From: Paenibacillus sp. FSL H8-0079
Lineage (GTDB): Bacteria > Bacillota > Bacilli > Paenibacillales > Paenibacillaceae
Direction of reading: 5' to 3'
NCBI RefSeq assembly: GCF_037991315.1
Contig: NZ_CP150300.1
Location: 2,976,001 to 3,040,000, forward strand
DNA length: 64,000 bases
Below, piece after piece: positions 16,574 to 24,766 of the stretch; position 1 is the first letter of the stretch, and each line of letters begins with the position of its first letter. The notes under the pieces are model-generated. The model did not search any database, was not told where the DNA came from, and saw nothing but the letters and a program-made list of their open reading frames with translations. Both the position numbers and the translations under genes were made by a program.

Positions 16574-17446
16574 ATGCGAATTAAAAAAGCAGTTATTCCG
16601 GCAGCGGGTCTCGGAACCCGTTTCCTGCCAGCGACAAAAGCACAGCCAAAAGAGATGTTACCGATTGTGGACAAACCGGCCATCCAATACATCGTTGAAG
16701 AAGCGGTGCAGTCAGGCATTGAGAATATCCTCATTGTGACCGGACGCAACAAAAAATCCATAGAGGATCATTTTGATAAATCGGTTGAACTTGAACATTC
16801 TTTATATGCCAAGGGCAAACAGTCCTTATTGGAAGAGGTGCAGGCCATCAGCGAGATGGCAAATATTCATTTTATTCGTCAAAAGGAACCGCTTGGACTG
16901 GGGCATGCCATTGGGTGTGCACGGCAATTTGTAGGGGATGATGCCTTCGCTGTATTGCTCGGAGATGACATTATGGTGTCTGATCCGCCTGCACTTGCAC
17001 AGATGGTGCATCTCTACGAAAAGACAGGCAACCAGATCATCGGTGTCCGTCAGGTAGACGCGGCAAATGTGAGCAAATATGGCATTATTGATTCGAATGG
17101 GGTAGAGGACCGGGTTCACCGGGTCACCAATCTGGTCGAAAAACCTTCTCTTGCAGAAGCGCCATCCCGAACAGCTGTAATGGGACGATACATTCTGAAA
17201 CCTTCCATCTTTCCCATTCTGAATCAGATCGAGAGAGGGGCTGGAGGGGAATATCAGTTAACGGATGCTTTGAAAGAAGTAAGTCAGACGGAGGAACTAT
17301 TGGCGCTTGAACTGGAAGGACGTCGCTACGATATAGGCGATCAATTCGGATATATTCAGGCAATCTTGGAGATTGGACTGATGCGCAAGGAATTACAGCC
17401 CATGCTGACACCTTATCTTCAGAAGCTTGTAACCCAGTGGGCATAG
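16574..17446 (+). CDS. galU: UTP-glucose-1-phosphate uridylyltransferase
   Basis: A 290-residue nucleotidyltransferase with AAGLGTRFLPATKAQPKEML at the N terminus, RQKEPLGLGHAIGCAR, LLGDDIM and VEKP, all GalU/GtaB hallmarks. It makes UDP-glucose from UTP and glucose-1-phosphate. ATG at 16574 is selected after AAAGGAG at 16556-16562; a TTG at 16529 lies inside gtrA. It is the last gene of the envelope glycosylation operon and would provide the sugar donor for the GT2 enzyme. Confidence 0.93.
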   Translation: MRIKKAVIPAAGLGTRFLPATKAQPKEMLPIVDKPAIQYIVEEAVQSGIENILIVTGRNKKSIEDHFDKSVELEHSLYAKGKQSLLEEVQAISEMANIHFIRQKEPLGLGHAIGCARQFVGDDAFAVLLGDDIMVSDPPALAQMVHLYEKTGNQIIGVRQVDAANVSKYGIIDSNGVEDRVHRVTNLVEKPSLAEAPSRTAVMGRYILKPSIFPILNQIERGAGGEYQLTDALKEVSQTEELLALELEGRRYDIGDQFGYIQAILEIGLMRKELQPMLTPYLQKLVTQWA

Positions 17447-17519
17447 GGATTGATATGTAGCTTCCAGTAACGCTACAATTAGCAAGAAGTTCAAGTTGCT
17501 CTTTGAGGAGTGAGGAATC

Positions 17520-18365
17520 ATGAATGAATCTATCATCAGGGACCTTATTAAGTATATGGACGTGGAGGACAACGCCGCCATTCAGTACATCCAGACCGAG
17601 CATCGGATGAGGCTGGGACTCTTTTGGGGAATACAGAAAGGTAGCCGCGTTCTGGAAATCGGATGTGGTCAGGGAGATACAACGGCCGTGCTTGCACATC
17701 TGGTGGGGGAGCACGGGTACGTTCATGGTGTAGATATTGCAGCAGAGGATTATGGTGCACCGCTGACCGTAGGGGAAGCGGCAACCAAGCTTCGGAAATC
17801 TCCGCTGGGTGACCGAATTCGAATGGATTATGATTTCGATATTCTAAGTGATCAGGTTCAATTCGCCGAGAATGAGTTTGATGTTATCGTACTTTCCCAT
17901 TGTTCTTGGTACTTGAAATCGTTTGACGAACTCGCCCAGATTCTTACCAAGGTTAGGACGTGGGGACATCAGTTATGTTTCGCTGAATGGGATGCACGAG
18001 TTACAGATGTGAGCCAGCTCTCACATTGGTTATCCGTTCTAATTCAATCCCAGGTCGAATGTTACAAGGAGAACAGCTTCTCCAATGTGCGCACGCTCTT
18101 TACACCGTTGGATATCCAAGAGCTTGTCTCTGCGGCGGGCTGGACGATTAAGGAAGAGACTTCGATCCATTCTCCCGAGCTGCAGGACGGTCGCTGGGAA
18201 ACCGAAATGACACTGGCAGAAGCGCCTGTGGAACTGCAAATGCTTCCGATCCCGGACAAAGTGAAAACACTTCTTCTTTCCGAACTGAAATTACTTAGGA
18301 CACATCATGTCTCGGGGCCTGGGAGTCCACTGGGAACATATGCGATTGTTGCTAAAAAGCAGTAA
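17520..18365 (+). CDS. SAM-dependent methyltransferase (class I)
   Basis: A 281-residue Rossmann-fold methyltransferase. Motif I is VLEIGCGQGD, followed by HGVDI after strand 2 and the acidic FDVIVLSHCSWY motif IV. The ATG follows TTTGAGGAGTG. It is a single gene between galU and the T-box leader; there is no terminator of note between galU and this gene, so read-through is possible. The substrate is unknown, although the length and layout resemble small-molecule methyltransferases. Confidence 0.8.
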   Translation: MNESIIRDLIKYMDVEDNAAIQYIQTEHRMRLGLFWGIQKGSRVLEIGCGQGDTTAVLAHLVGEHGYVHGVDIAAEDYGAPLTVGEAATKLRKSPLGDRIRMDYDFDILSDQVQFAENEFDVIVLSHCSWYLKSFDELAQILTKVRTWGHQLCFAEWDARVTDVSQLSHWLSVLIQSQVECYKENSFSNVRTLFTPLDIQELVSAAGWTIKEETSIHSPELQDGRWETEMTLAEAPVELQMLPIPDKVKTLLLSELKLLRTHHVSGPGSPLGTYAIVAKKQ

Positions 18366-18447
18366 AGAAATAGCCATTTGCAGCAAATTTTAAAAAATGT
18401 GTTTACTTCACGATGGTAATTTTGATATTATAATCGCAATATCAAAT

Positions 18448-18747
18448 GCGACGAAGAGACGAGTAGATAAAAGTCATTCTTTCAAAGAGAGCTCCGGCAG
18501 CTGAAAAGGAGTAAAGAATCTTTTATTGAATAAAGACTCAGAGCAGCACATCGGAACTTAGCATTAAGGGATGGTGTGACAGGAGCTCCTGTTACAGAGC
18601 TAGAGTATGAACGGTCTACAGCTAGCAACATGGTTGTAATCCTTTACTTGAAGAGGCGGATATGGTGACATATTGGCGAATCTGGGTGGTACCACGAGAA
18701 TTCAATCTCGTCCCTGAGACTATTGTCTTGGGGATGGGATTTTTTTG
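18448..18747 (+). promoter_or_regulatory. T-box leader controlling asd (specifier probably AAA, lysine)
   Basis: The ~440-bp gap before asd holds a T-box: the stem I start GACGAAGAGACGAGTA (18449-18464), the T-box motif CTGGGTGGTACCACG (18682-18696), and a terminator TCCCTGAGAC/GTCTTGGGGA followed by GGGATTTTTTT (18711-18747). In the specifier loop the sequence GAATAAAG (18528-18535) puts AAA at 18532-18534 using the usual GAA-N-XYZ spacing, hence lysine. That fits asd, which feeds lysine synthesis. A TATAAT at 18429-18434 is a possible -10. The T-box is clear; the codon call is less so. Confidence 0.88.
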
Positions 18748-18888
18748 GTTTTTCCGAGGCTGTGATTACACGCTTTGGAATTGCCTGAATAGTGTTAATT
18801 AAGGAGTCCATTTCATAATACGTTTTTAGTGAGTTATGATATTGATTCAAGAGAAGAATCACTCAAACCGAAAGGAAATGATGATTGA

Positions 18889-19974
18889 ATGTCAGCAAAA
18901 TTGAAAGTCGGTATCGTCGGAGGAACGGGAATGGTAGGTCAGCGTTTTGTGGACCTGCTCGATCAACATCCATGGTTTGAAGTAACAGCAATTTCTGCAA
19001 GCGCCAATTCGGCAGGTAAAACATATGAAGAATCCGTACAAGGCAGATGGAAACTGGCAGTTCCTATTCCGGAAGCTGTGAAGAAAATCGTTGTTCAGGA
19101 TGCTTCCCAGGTAGAGGCTTTTGCCAGCCAAGTTGATTTTATTTTCTGCGCGGTTGATATGAAAAAGAATGAGATTCAAGCGCTCGAAGAAGCTTACGCT
19201 AGAACAGGAACCCCTGTCGTGTCTAACAACTCGGCTCATCGCTGGACGGCTGATGTACCTATGGTTATCCCTGAGATTAACCCGGGACATCTGGACGTGA
19301 TTGAAGCTCAACGCAAACGTCTGGGTACGAAAACCGGATTCATTGCAGTGAAACCTAACTGCTCGATTCAGAGCTATGTGCCAGCACTGCACGCCTTGCG
19401 TGATTTCAACCCGACTCAGGTTGTCGCTTCCACGTATCAAGCAATCTCTGGTGCAGGTAAAAACTTTACGGACTGGCCTGATATGCTCGATAATGTCATT
19501 CCATACATCGGTGGCGAAGAAGAGAAGAGTGAGCAGGAACCACTGCGGATCTGGGGTAGCATCGAAAACAATCAGATCGTCAAAGCATCGGCTCCATTAA
19601 TTACAACACAATGTATTCGTGTTCCTGTAACGGATGGGCATCTGGCTACCGTGTTTGTAAACTTCGAGAAAAAACCAAGCAAAGACGAAATTCTGGAGCG
19701 TTGGTTGCAGTTCAAAGGCCGTCCACAGGAGCTGGCTCTGCCAAGCGCACCGAAACAATTCATTACGTATTTTGAAGAAGAAAACAGACCACAGACGAAA
19801 CTGGATCGTGACATCGAACGCGGAATGGGTGTCTCCACAGGCCGACTTCGCGAAGATTCACTCTATGATTACAAATTCGTGGGATTGTCCCACAACACGT
19901 TGCGTGGAGCAGCAGGTGGTGCGGTTCTAATCGCAGAACTGCTCAAAGCTGAAGGATATATTCAGCCGAAATAA
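18889..19974 (+). CDS. asd: Aspartate-semialdehyde dehydrogenase, archaeal/fungal-type
   Basis: A 361-residue enzyme with the NADP-binding GIVGGTGMVGQRF motif, catalytic Cys in KPNCSIQSYVP and the active-site His region DGHLATV. Length and the motifs NNSAHRW and VPMVIPEINPGHLD match the archaeal/fungal branch more than the common 330-residue bacterial Asd. It reduces aspartyl phosphate to the semialdehyde for lysine, diaminopimelate, threonine and methionine. The gene is monocistronic behind a T-box leader and before a terminator. The ribosome site is AAAGGAAAT. Confidence 0.92.
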   Translation: MSAKLKVGIVGGTGMVGQRFVDLLDQHPWFEVTAISASANSAGKTYEESVQGRWKLAVPIPEAVKKIVVQDASQVEAFASQVDFIFCAVDMKKNEIQALEEAYARTGTPVVSNNSAHRWTADVPMVIPEINPGHLDVIEAQRKRLGTKTGFIAVKPNCSIQSYVPALHALRDFNPTQVVASTYQAISGAGKNFTDWPDMLDNVIPYIGGEEEKSEQEPLRIWGSIENNQIVKASAPLITTQCIRVPVTDGHLATVFVNFEKKPSKDEILERWLQFKGRPQELALPSAPKQFITYFEEENRPQTKLDRDIERGMGVSTGRLREDSLYDYKFVGLSHNTLRGAAGGAVLIAELLKAEGYIQPK

Positions 19975-20025
19975 GCATGAAAGATTTATGAGCAGCAACA
20001 GATTTCTGAAAAAAATGATTAAATG

Positions 20026-20053
20026 AAAACCATCACTCGTTGATGGTTTTTTT
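20026..20053 (+). terminator. Intrinsic terminator after asd
   Basis: AAAACCATCA (20026-20035) and TGATGG (20041-20046) form a stem around CTCGT, followed by seven T. Confidence 0.85.
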
Positions 20054-20265
20054 CTATTGTGGACCCAACATTGGTAAGTGAAGCAGGTTCACTTATGCGG
20101 CGATTCAGGGGTTTATTATATTAATTTTTATATGGAAAATATTACATTGTAAAATCATGAGATTTCAGTTATTTTATTAACGGCAAACGTTTCTTCTCTA
20201 ATTTAGAAGGACATTGTCTTAGCAGGTAGCTATTATATAGACGAAGAAAGGAGGACTTTATTATT

Positions 20266-20526
20266 ATGCAAGCAGCTCCTAATCAAGCCGTACATAAACC
20301 AGGACCACAGCCAGTTAGTTTTGGTAGTTGGATGCTCACGTTATTGCTTTTGGCTATTCCACTTGTTAACATCATCATGTTGTTTGTGTGGGCGTTTGGT
20401 AATTCCAACCCTTCCAAAGCAAATTACGCAAAAGCATCATTGTTGTGGTTAGCCATCGGAATTGTGTTTTACATTCTTATCTTAGCTTTAGGTTTAACAG
20501 CAGCATTTTCAGGAACGGATTACTAG
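20266..20526 (+). CDS. Small membrane protein with two transmembrane segments
   Basis: An 86-residue protein: a Pro/Gln-rich N terminus, a first membrane helix ~25-46 (SWMLTLLLLAIPLVNIIMLF), a conserved-looking loop WAFGNSNPSKANYAKASLLW, and a second helix ~58-80. GAAAGGAGGAC precedes the ATG and a strong terminator follows, so it is a genuine monocistronic gene. Similar two-helix proteins are common in Bacillota. I do not know a function. Confidence 0.8.
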   Translation: MQAAPNQAVHKPGPQPVSFGSWMLTLLLLAIPLVNIIMLFVWAFGNSNPSKANYAKASLLWLAIGIVFYILILALGLTAAFSGTDY

Positions 20527-20580
20527 GTTTACGAAACGTAGCAGTATCGTAGCATTATAGTAATAATAGCAACACAAATC

Positions 20581-20612
20581 AAAACGCCGACAATCATGTC
20601 GGCGTTTTTTTT
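20581..20612. terminator. Bidirectional terminator
   Basis: AAAACGCCGAC (20581-20591) pairs with GTCGGCGTTTT (20598-20608) and is T-rich on both strands. It lies between the small membrane protein and the convergent transporter gene. Confidence 0.88.
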
Positions 20613-20630
20613 GATTATTCCAGTATGTTG

Positions 20631-21605
20631 TTAGGCGACAGATGTCTTATCTGACTTTTGCAGAAGCTGAGAGCGACGACCGAGCAGATAACCTGTCAAT
20701 GATGCGAGCATCTGTTGGAATACCATACCAAGCACGACCGGGACAGCAACAGGTGGCGGAAAATACGAAACAGCGAGTACTGCACCTGCGCTAATATTGC
20801 GCATCCCTCCGTTGAACACCAGAGCGACCTGATCGGCCTCATTCCAGCCCAGCAATCGGGCGATGAAGTAACTTAGCGCATAACCGAATGATGCCAGGAA
20901 AATAATGATGACCGCAAGACCAGCCAACTTCCAGTTGAAATCGGCCAAGTAGGGTGCGACGACAGATCCGTTAATCGCGACAACAGATGCCATAAACAAT
21001 TTGGATAACGGATTCAATCTCGGTCCCCAGACCGGGACTATGGCGCCTTTGGTCCACTCATTCAAAAGCATACCTACCAGGGATGGCACAACAATCATCC
21101 AGAACAGACTGCTCATCATAGCTGCCGTATCCAGTGTGACACTGGTGCCAATTAACAGGGATAACACGCCGGGCACAACGAAAGGCGCAAGCATGGTATC
21201 AATCAGGATGATGGAAAGTGTAAGTGCGATATTGCCCCGATAGATACTGACCCAGATGAAGCTGCTGATCCCTGTCGGAATCACGGCTGCCAGAACAAGG
21301 CCCGTTATGGTGTAAGCATCTGTAGGAAAGACCAGATGACCCATACCCAGAGCAATGAGAGGCATCGCCAGATGCAAAATAAACAGACATACAAACAGGG
21401 GGAACGGCTTCTTCAGCACGTTCACAAAATCCCGTATCCCAAGACTGATACTTCCAGCGAACGTCATGAACGCAAAAAGCCAAGGGGATAAAAAGGTATA
21501 AGAAGAAAGAAAACTCCCGCATAACACGCCAATAACAATGCTGATTGGGGTAATCAGTGGCATGATGCGGTTCAAGCGTTGGTTTAAGGCTTGAAGCATA
21601 ATCAT
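20631..21605 (-). CDS. Bile acid:sodium symporter-family transporter (BASS), YocS-like
   Basis: A 324-residue protein with about nine to ten membrane helices. Features of the BASS family are PISIVIGVLCGSFL, FAFMTFAGSISLGI, VIPTGISSFIWVSIYRGN and FNGGMRNISAGAVLAV near the crossover helix. Natural substrates of bacterial members are varied organic acids, so bile acid should not be assumed. The ATG at 21605 follows AAAGGGATG; a second ATG 6 bases inside is also possible. The gene stands alone. Confidence 0.85.
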   Translation of the reverse strand: MIMLQALNQRLNRIMPLITPISIVIGVLCGSFLSSYTFLSPWLFAFMTFAGSISLGIRDFVNVLKKPFPLFVCLFILHLAMPLIALGMGHLVFPTDAYTITGLVLAAVIPTGISSFIWVSIYRGNIALTLSIILIDTMLAPFVVPGVLSLLIGTSVTLDTAAMMSSLFWMIVVPSLVGMLLNEWTKGAIVPVWGPRLNPLSKLFMASVVAINGSVVAPYLADFNWKLAGLAVIIIFLASFGYALSYFIARLLGWNEADQVALVFNGGMRNISAGAVLAVSYFPPPVAVPVVLGMVFQQMLASLTGYLLGRRSQLLQKSDKTSVA

Positions 21606-21740
21606 GACATCCCTTTACCGTGTGATTCTACTATTATACATGTTAATAACGCTGGTTGCAGACCCATTTGCAATGAAGCAGTCTGAACAGGTATCATGGA
21701 AATGGAACAAGGATTCCGATGAGGAGAAGGGGAGATGATC

Positions 21741-22211
21741 ATGTTCATAAGAAAAAGAAAAAACACGTTAATGATGACAGGCCTTATCGCATCAAGTATT
21801 CTGCTGATTTCAGCCTGTTCTGTCGTAGAACAAGCCAATCAAAGTCTAAATTATGTGAGTGGGGCTACTGATTATATAGAACAGGTATCGAACGCCGGGG
21901 CTGATCTGCAAGAGCTTGCATCGGGTGCGGTGAATAATCCGGAGATTACGACACAGATTCAGGAGAAAATCGATCTGATCCAAGCAGAAGCAAGCGAATT
22001 TTCTCGGCTGACGGCACCAGCGATAGGAGAAAGCATTCATGAGAATCTGGTGAGCTACAATACGCAATTAACGGAAGTCGTGGACAATTTCGAGAATACA
22101 ATTGCAGAGCAAGGTTTTACGGCTGAAAATTGGGAGAAGACGGGCATTCCTGAACTGATCACCAACATCAATAATTTGAGAGATCCGCTAAGCGGGCTTC
22201 AGGGAGAATAA
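21741..22211 (+). CDS. Small secreted lipoprotein
   Basis: A 156-residue protein with a basic N terminus (MFIRKRKN), a hydrophobic stretch and lipobox LISAC, so it is lipid-anchored on the outer membrane face. The mature part is acidic, helical and rich in Q, E and N, resembling the DUF6376-type lipoproteins of Bacillales (weak recall). ATG at 21741 has GGGGAG six bases upstream and is preferred over the ATG at 21735, which overlaps that site. The function is unknown. Confidence 0.75.
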   Translation: MFIRKRKNTLMMTGLIASSILLISACSVVEQANQSLNYVSGATDYIEQVSNAGADLQELASGAVNNPEITTQIQEKIDLIQAEASEFSRLTAPAIGESIHENLVSYNTQLTEVVDNFENTIAEQGFTAENWEKTGIPELITNINNLRDPLSGLQGE

Positions 22212-22270
22212 GGTGAAGTAATCTCCAATATTGAGCAACAATACAGTTTGAAATTTTCATATCTTATAAG

Positions 22271-22317
22271 GGCGGGATATCGGAGTGATTGAATTACCGA
22301 TATGTTCGCCTTTTTTT
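22271..22317 (+). terminator. Intrinsic terminator
   Basis: GGCGGGATATCGG (22271-22283) pairs with CCGATATGTTCGCC (22297-22310), followed by seven T. Confidence 0.85.
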
Positions 22318-22426
22318 ATTTTCCGAAAACGGATGCATATTTAATCTCACAGGAGCTAGACTATATCAAGTAATCATGAGATGCATATGACATTTATCTC
22401 ATATTCCCATGAAGATAATCTATGGT

Positions 22427-22492
22427 TTGACAAGGTTGTGACATAGGCGTATGATAATTATATAAGTTAATAAAATATAGTTACTTACTATA
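22427..22492 (+). promoter_or_regulatory. Promoter and inverted-repeat operator of the SDR gene
   Basis: TTGACA (22427-22432), 17 bases, TATGAT (22450-22455). About 20 bases downstream of -10 is TATAGT-N5-ACTATA (22476-22492), a 6-bp inverted repeat placed where a repressor would block elongation. No regulator gene is adjacent. The remainder of 22318-22426 shows nothing I can identify. Confidence 0.6.
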
Positions 22493-22539
22493 AGTTTTAT
22501 GCTGGGTCTAAATATATTTTGCCAAAGGAGCACTGCGTC

Positions 22540-23295
22540 ATGACTGAACACAATGGAAAAGTAATCATTATTACAGGTGGAGCTAGTGGTATTGGTAAAG
22601 AGACAGCACTCCAACTTTCGGATCTAGGTGCGACTATTGTTGTCGCTGACTATAATGAAGATGGAGCGAAGAAGCTTGCCGCAGAGATTGAAGCAACAGG
22701 CGGAACAGCGGGCGCGTACAAAGTGGATGTATCCAAAGGGGACGAGATCAAAGCCCTGATCGACTGGACAGTAGAGCAATATGGTACACTTAGCGGTATC
22801 TTCAATAACGCAGGAATAGGACTTGTGAAGCCATTTCTGGAGATGGACCCGGAATCCTATCATAGAGTCATTGATGTAGACCAGCATAGTGTGTACTACG
22901 GCATGTATTATGGTGCGAAAAAGATGGTTGAATTGAATGTACAAGGTACCATTGTAAATACAGCTTCGATCTATGGAAGTGTTGCCGCAGTAGGCAGCTT
23001 TAACTACAACGCAGCGAAGGCTGCTGTTGTCATGATGTCCAAATCCGGTGCACTTGAACTTGCTGAGCATGGAATTCGTGTAGTTGGTGTAGCACCTGGC
23101 TTTATCGAAACACCAATTTTGGGGGATGACAAAGCGATGAAGGATGCGCTTGCCACTCAACATATGCGTGGGGAGCTTATTCAACCGGAGAAAGTAGCCA
23201 GTGTGGTTACATTCCTGTTCAGTGATGCAGCAAGTGCAGTGAACGGTACAACCGTAGCGGTAGATGATGGATTCCTCAGCTTCAAAACCAAATAA
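22540..23295 (+). CDS. Short-chain dehydrogenase/reductase, glucose-dehydrogenase-like
   Basis: A 251-residue classical SDR with TGGASGIGKE, an acidic residue at the end of strand 2 (VVADYN) favouring NAD(H), NNAG, Ser in NTASIYGS and the catalytic Tyr-Lys in YNAAK. The C-terminal TTVAVDDGFLS resembles the usual VDGG end of the family. The ATG at 22540 follows AAAGGAG; the in-frame TTG at 22519 overlaps that site. The substrate is unknown. Confidence 0.87.
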   Translation: MTEHNGKVIIITGGASGIGKETALQLSDLGATIVVADYNEDGAKKLAAEIEATGGTAGAYKVDVSKGDEIKALIDWTVEQYGTLSGIFNNAGIGLVKPFLEMDPESYHRVIDVDQHSVYYGMYYGAKKMVELNVQGTIVNTASIYGSVAAVGSFNYNAAKAAVVMMSKSGALELAEHGIRVVGVAPGFIETPILGDDKAMKDALATQHMRGELIQPEKVASVVTFLFSDAASAVNGTTVAVDDGFLSFKTK

Positions 23296-23340
23296 GTAAC
23301 CCTTTTAATCTAAGGGAAGTCATCTCAGAAAACAGAAGAA

Positions 23341-23377
23341 ACGGTGCAGAACGATTTATTCGTTTTGCACCGTTTTT
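23341..23377 (+). terminator. Intrinsic terminator
   Basis: ACGGTGCA (23341-23348) pairs with TGCACCGT (23366-23373) with an inner AACG/CGTT stem, followed by TTTTTG. Confidence 0.85.
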
Positions 23378-23462
23378 GTATTTTCATTATAAAGTAATCT
23401 TGGCATATGAGACGGAAATAAGTTTGTCGAATTATCCCGAAAATTCAGAGATCGTGATACAA

Positions 23463-23657
23463 TTAGCAAGGTTGTATCTTTTTATCATTTTGTGGTGTAT
23501 CATATACAATTCGAACTCCGAGAGAGCCATAGCTCTCTTCTTTGTAATGACATTGAGAACACGTTTTCGTCGAGCATAACGCATCATTGTGAACTTGTAA
23601 TTTTTCGTTGCACAGTGGACATTTATTTTCAAAAAGAGTCTTCAACACGTTAAACAT
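23463..23657 (-). CDS. Zinc-ribbon miniprotein
   Basis: A 64-residue protein with a CPLC knuckle near residue 13, then CSTKTCSQC near residue 28, enough Cys for one structural zinc. It lacks membrane segments. The ribosome site is weak (GAGTGAT before the ATG on the minus strand), and the gene is divergent from the TauE-like gene at 23781. Small zinc-ribbon proteins of this form are scattered in Bacillales. The function is unknown, and the gene call rests mainly on the Cys pattern. Confidence 0.5.
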   Translation of the reverse strand: MFNVLKTLFENKCPLCNEKLQVHNDALCSTKTCSQCHYKEESYGSLGVRIVYDTPQNDKKIQPC

Positions 23658-23780
23658 GCTTAATCACTCATTTCGGATTAATTTACTTGGTTTTATTATA
23701 ACGGATAATATTCGCTGTGTATACCACTTTTGCGTATATCGAAATGAGATTTATATTGCACGAAAGGAAGCGCATAACCG

Positions 23781-24578
23781 ATGGATCTTCTGCTTTTTGT
23801 CATCATGTTTATACTGGGTCTGGTCGGTTCATTCTTCTCCGGTTTGTTGGGTATTGGTGGGGCGATTATCAATTATCCGCTACTGTTATATGTTCCATCC
23901 TGGATGGGATTGGAGCCGTTCTCCGCACATCAGGTATCGTCGATCAGTATGTTTCAAGTGTTTTTTGCTTCACTTGCCGGTGTGATTGCATTCCGTAGAA
24001 AAGTAAAAACGGGTAGAAGTGGTGGGGCGATCGTTCACCGCGGATTGGTGCTGTACATGGGTTCCAGCATTCTTGCTGGCAGTCTGATTGGCGGGTTCAT
24101 ATCCGGTCATCTGGACGGAAAAATTATTAATCTGATCTATGGCATTCTGGCGATCATTGCAATTGTACTCATGCTCATTCCCGGAAAAGGTAAGCTTGAG
24201 ACATCAGCTCCACTGGTGTTTAACCGATGGGTTGCGGCGGGTACTGCTTTTGCAGTAGGAATTGTCTCGGGAATTGTTGGTGCGGGTGGTGCCTTTATCC
24301 TTATTCCCATCATGCTGACGATTCTCAAGATCCCCGTACGAACAACGATTGCTTCTTCACTGGCGATTGTATTTATCTCCGCAGTTGGCGGCGTTATAGG
24401 TAAAATTTCGGGTGGGGACATTCCGCTAGAACCCATCATCTATACGGTGATCGGAAGTCTGCTAGGGGCATCCCTTGGTTCACGAGTTAGTTCAATGATT
24501 AATGTGAGCGTACTTCGGTATGCATTAATTGCAATTATCGCCATCACGGCGGTTAAAGTCTGGTCTTCCATTCTGTAA
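23781..24578 (+). CDS. TauE/SafE-family anion permease
   Basis: A 265-residue membrane protein with about eight helices and an internal repeat: GLVGSFFSGLLGIGGAIINYPLL in the first half and VGIVSGIVGAGGAFILIPIML in the second, which are the TauE/SafE signatures. Members export sulfite, sulfoacetate or related anions. CGAAAGGAAG precedes the ATG. No sulfur-metabolism gene adjoins it, so the substrate is open. Confidence 0.88.
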   Translation: MDLLLFVIMFILGLVGSFFSGLLGIGGAIINYPLLLYVPSWMGLEPFSAHQVSSISMFQVFFASLAGVIAFRRKVKTGRSGGAIVHRGLVLYMGSSILAGSLIGGFISGHLDGKIINLIYGILAIIAIVLMLIPGKGKLETSAPLVFNRWVAAGTAFAVGIVSGIVGAGGAFILIPIMLTILKIPVRTTIASSLAIVFISAVGGVIGKISGGDIPLEPIIYTVIGSLLGASLGSRVSSMINVSVLRYALIAIIAITAVKVWSSIL

Positions 24579-24766
24579 AATCACCTACGTGGGAATGAAC
24601 AATGACGATTTCGTAACCAAACGGTTGGATCGCCGTATATAGGTTATGAACATGAGCTGAAGCGTTGGATACACCATCAAATGAGTTCAGTTTTCGTCCA
24701 TGGAGCACCTCACACTCCTTTCATGGATACATGTTTAACATTAATAGAAGTTGAGGTATCCACCCT

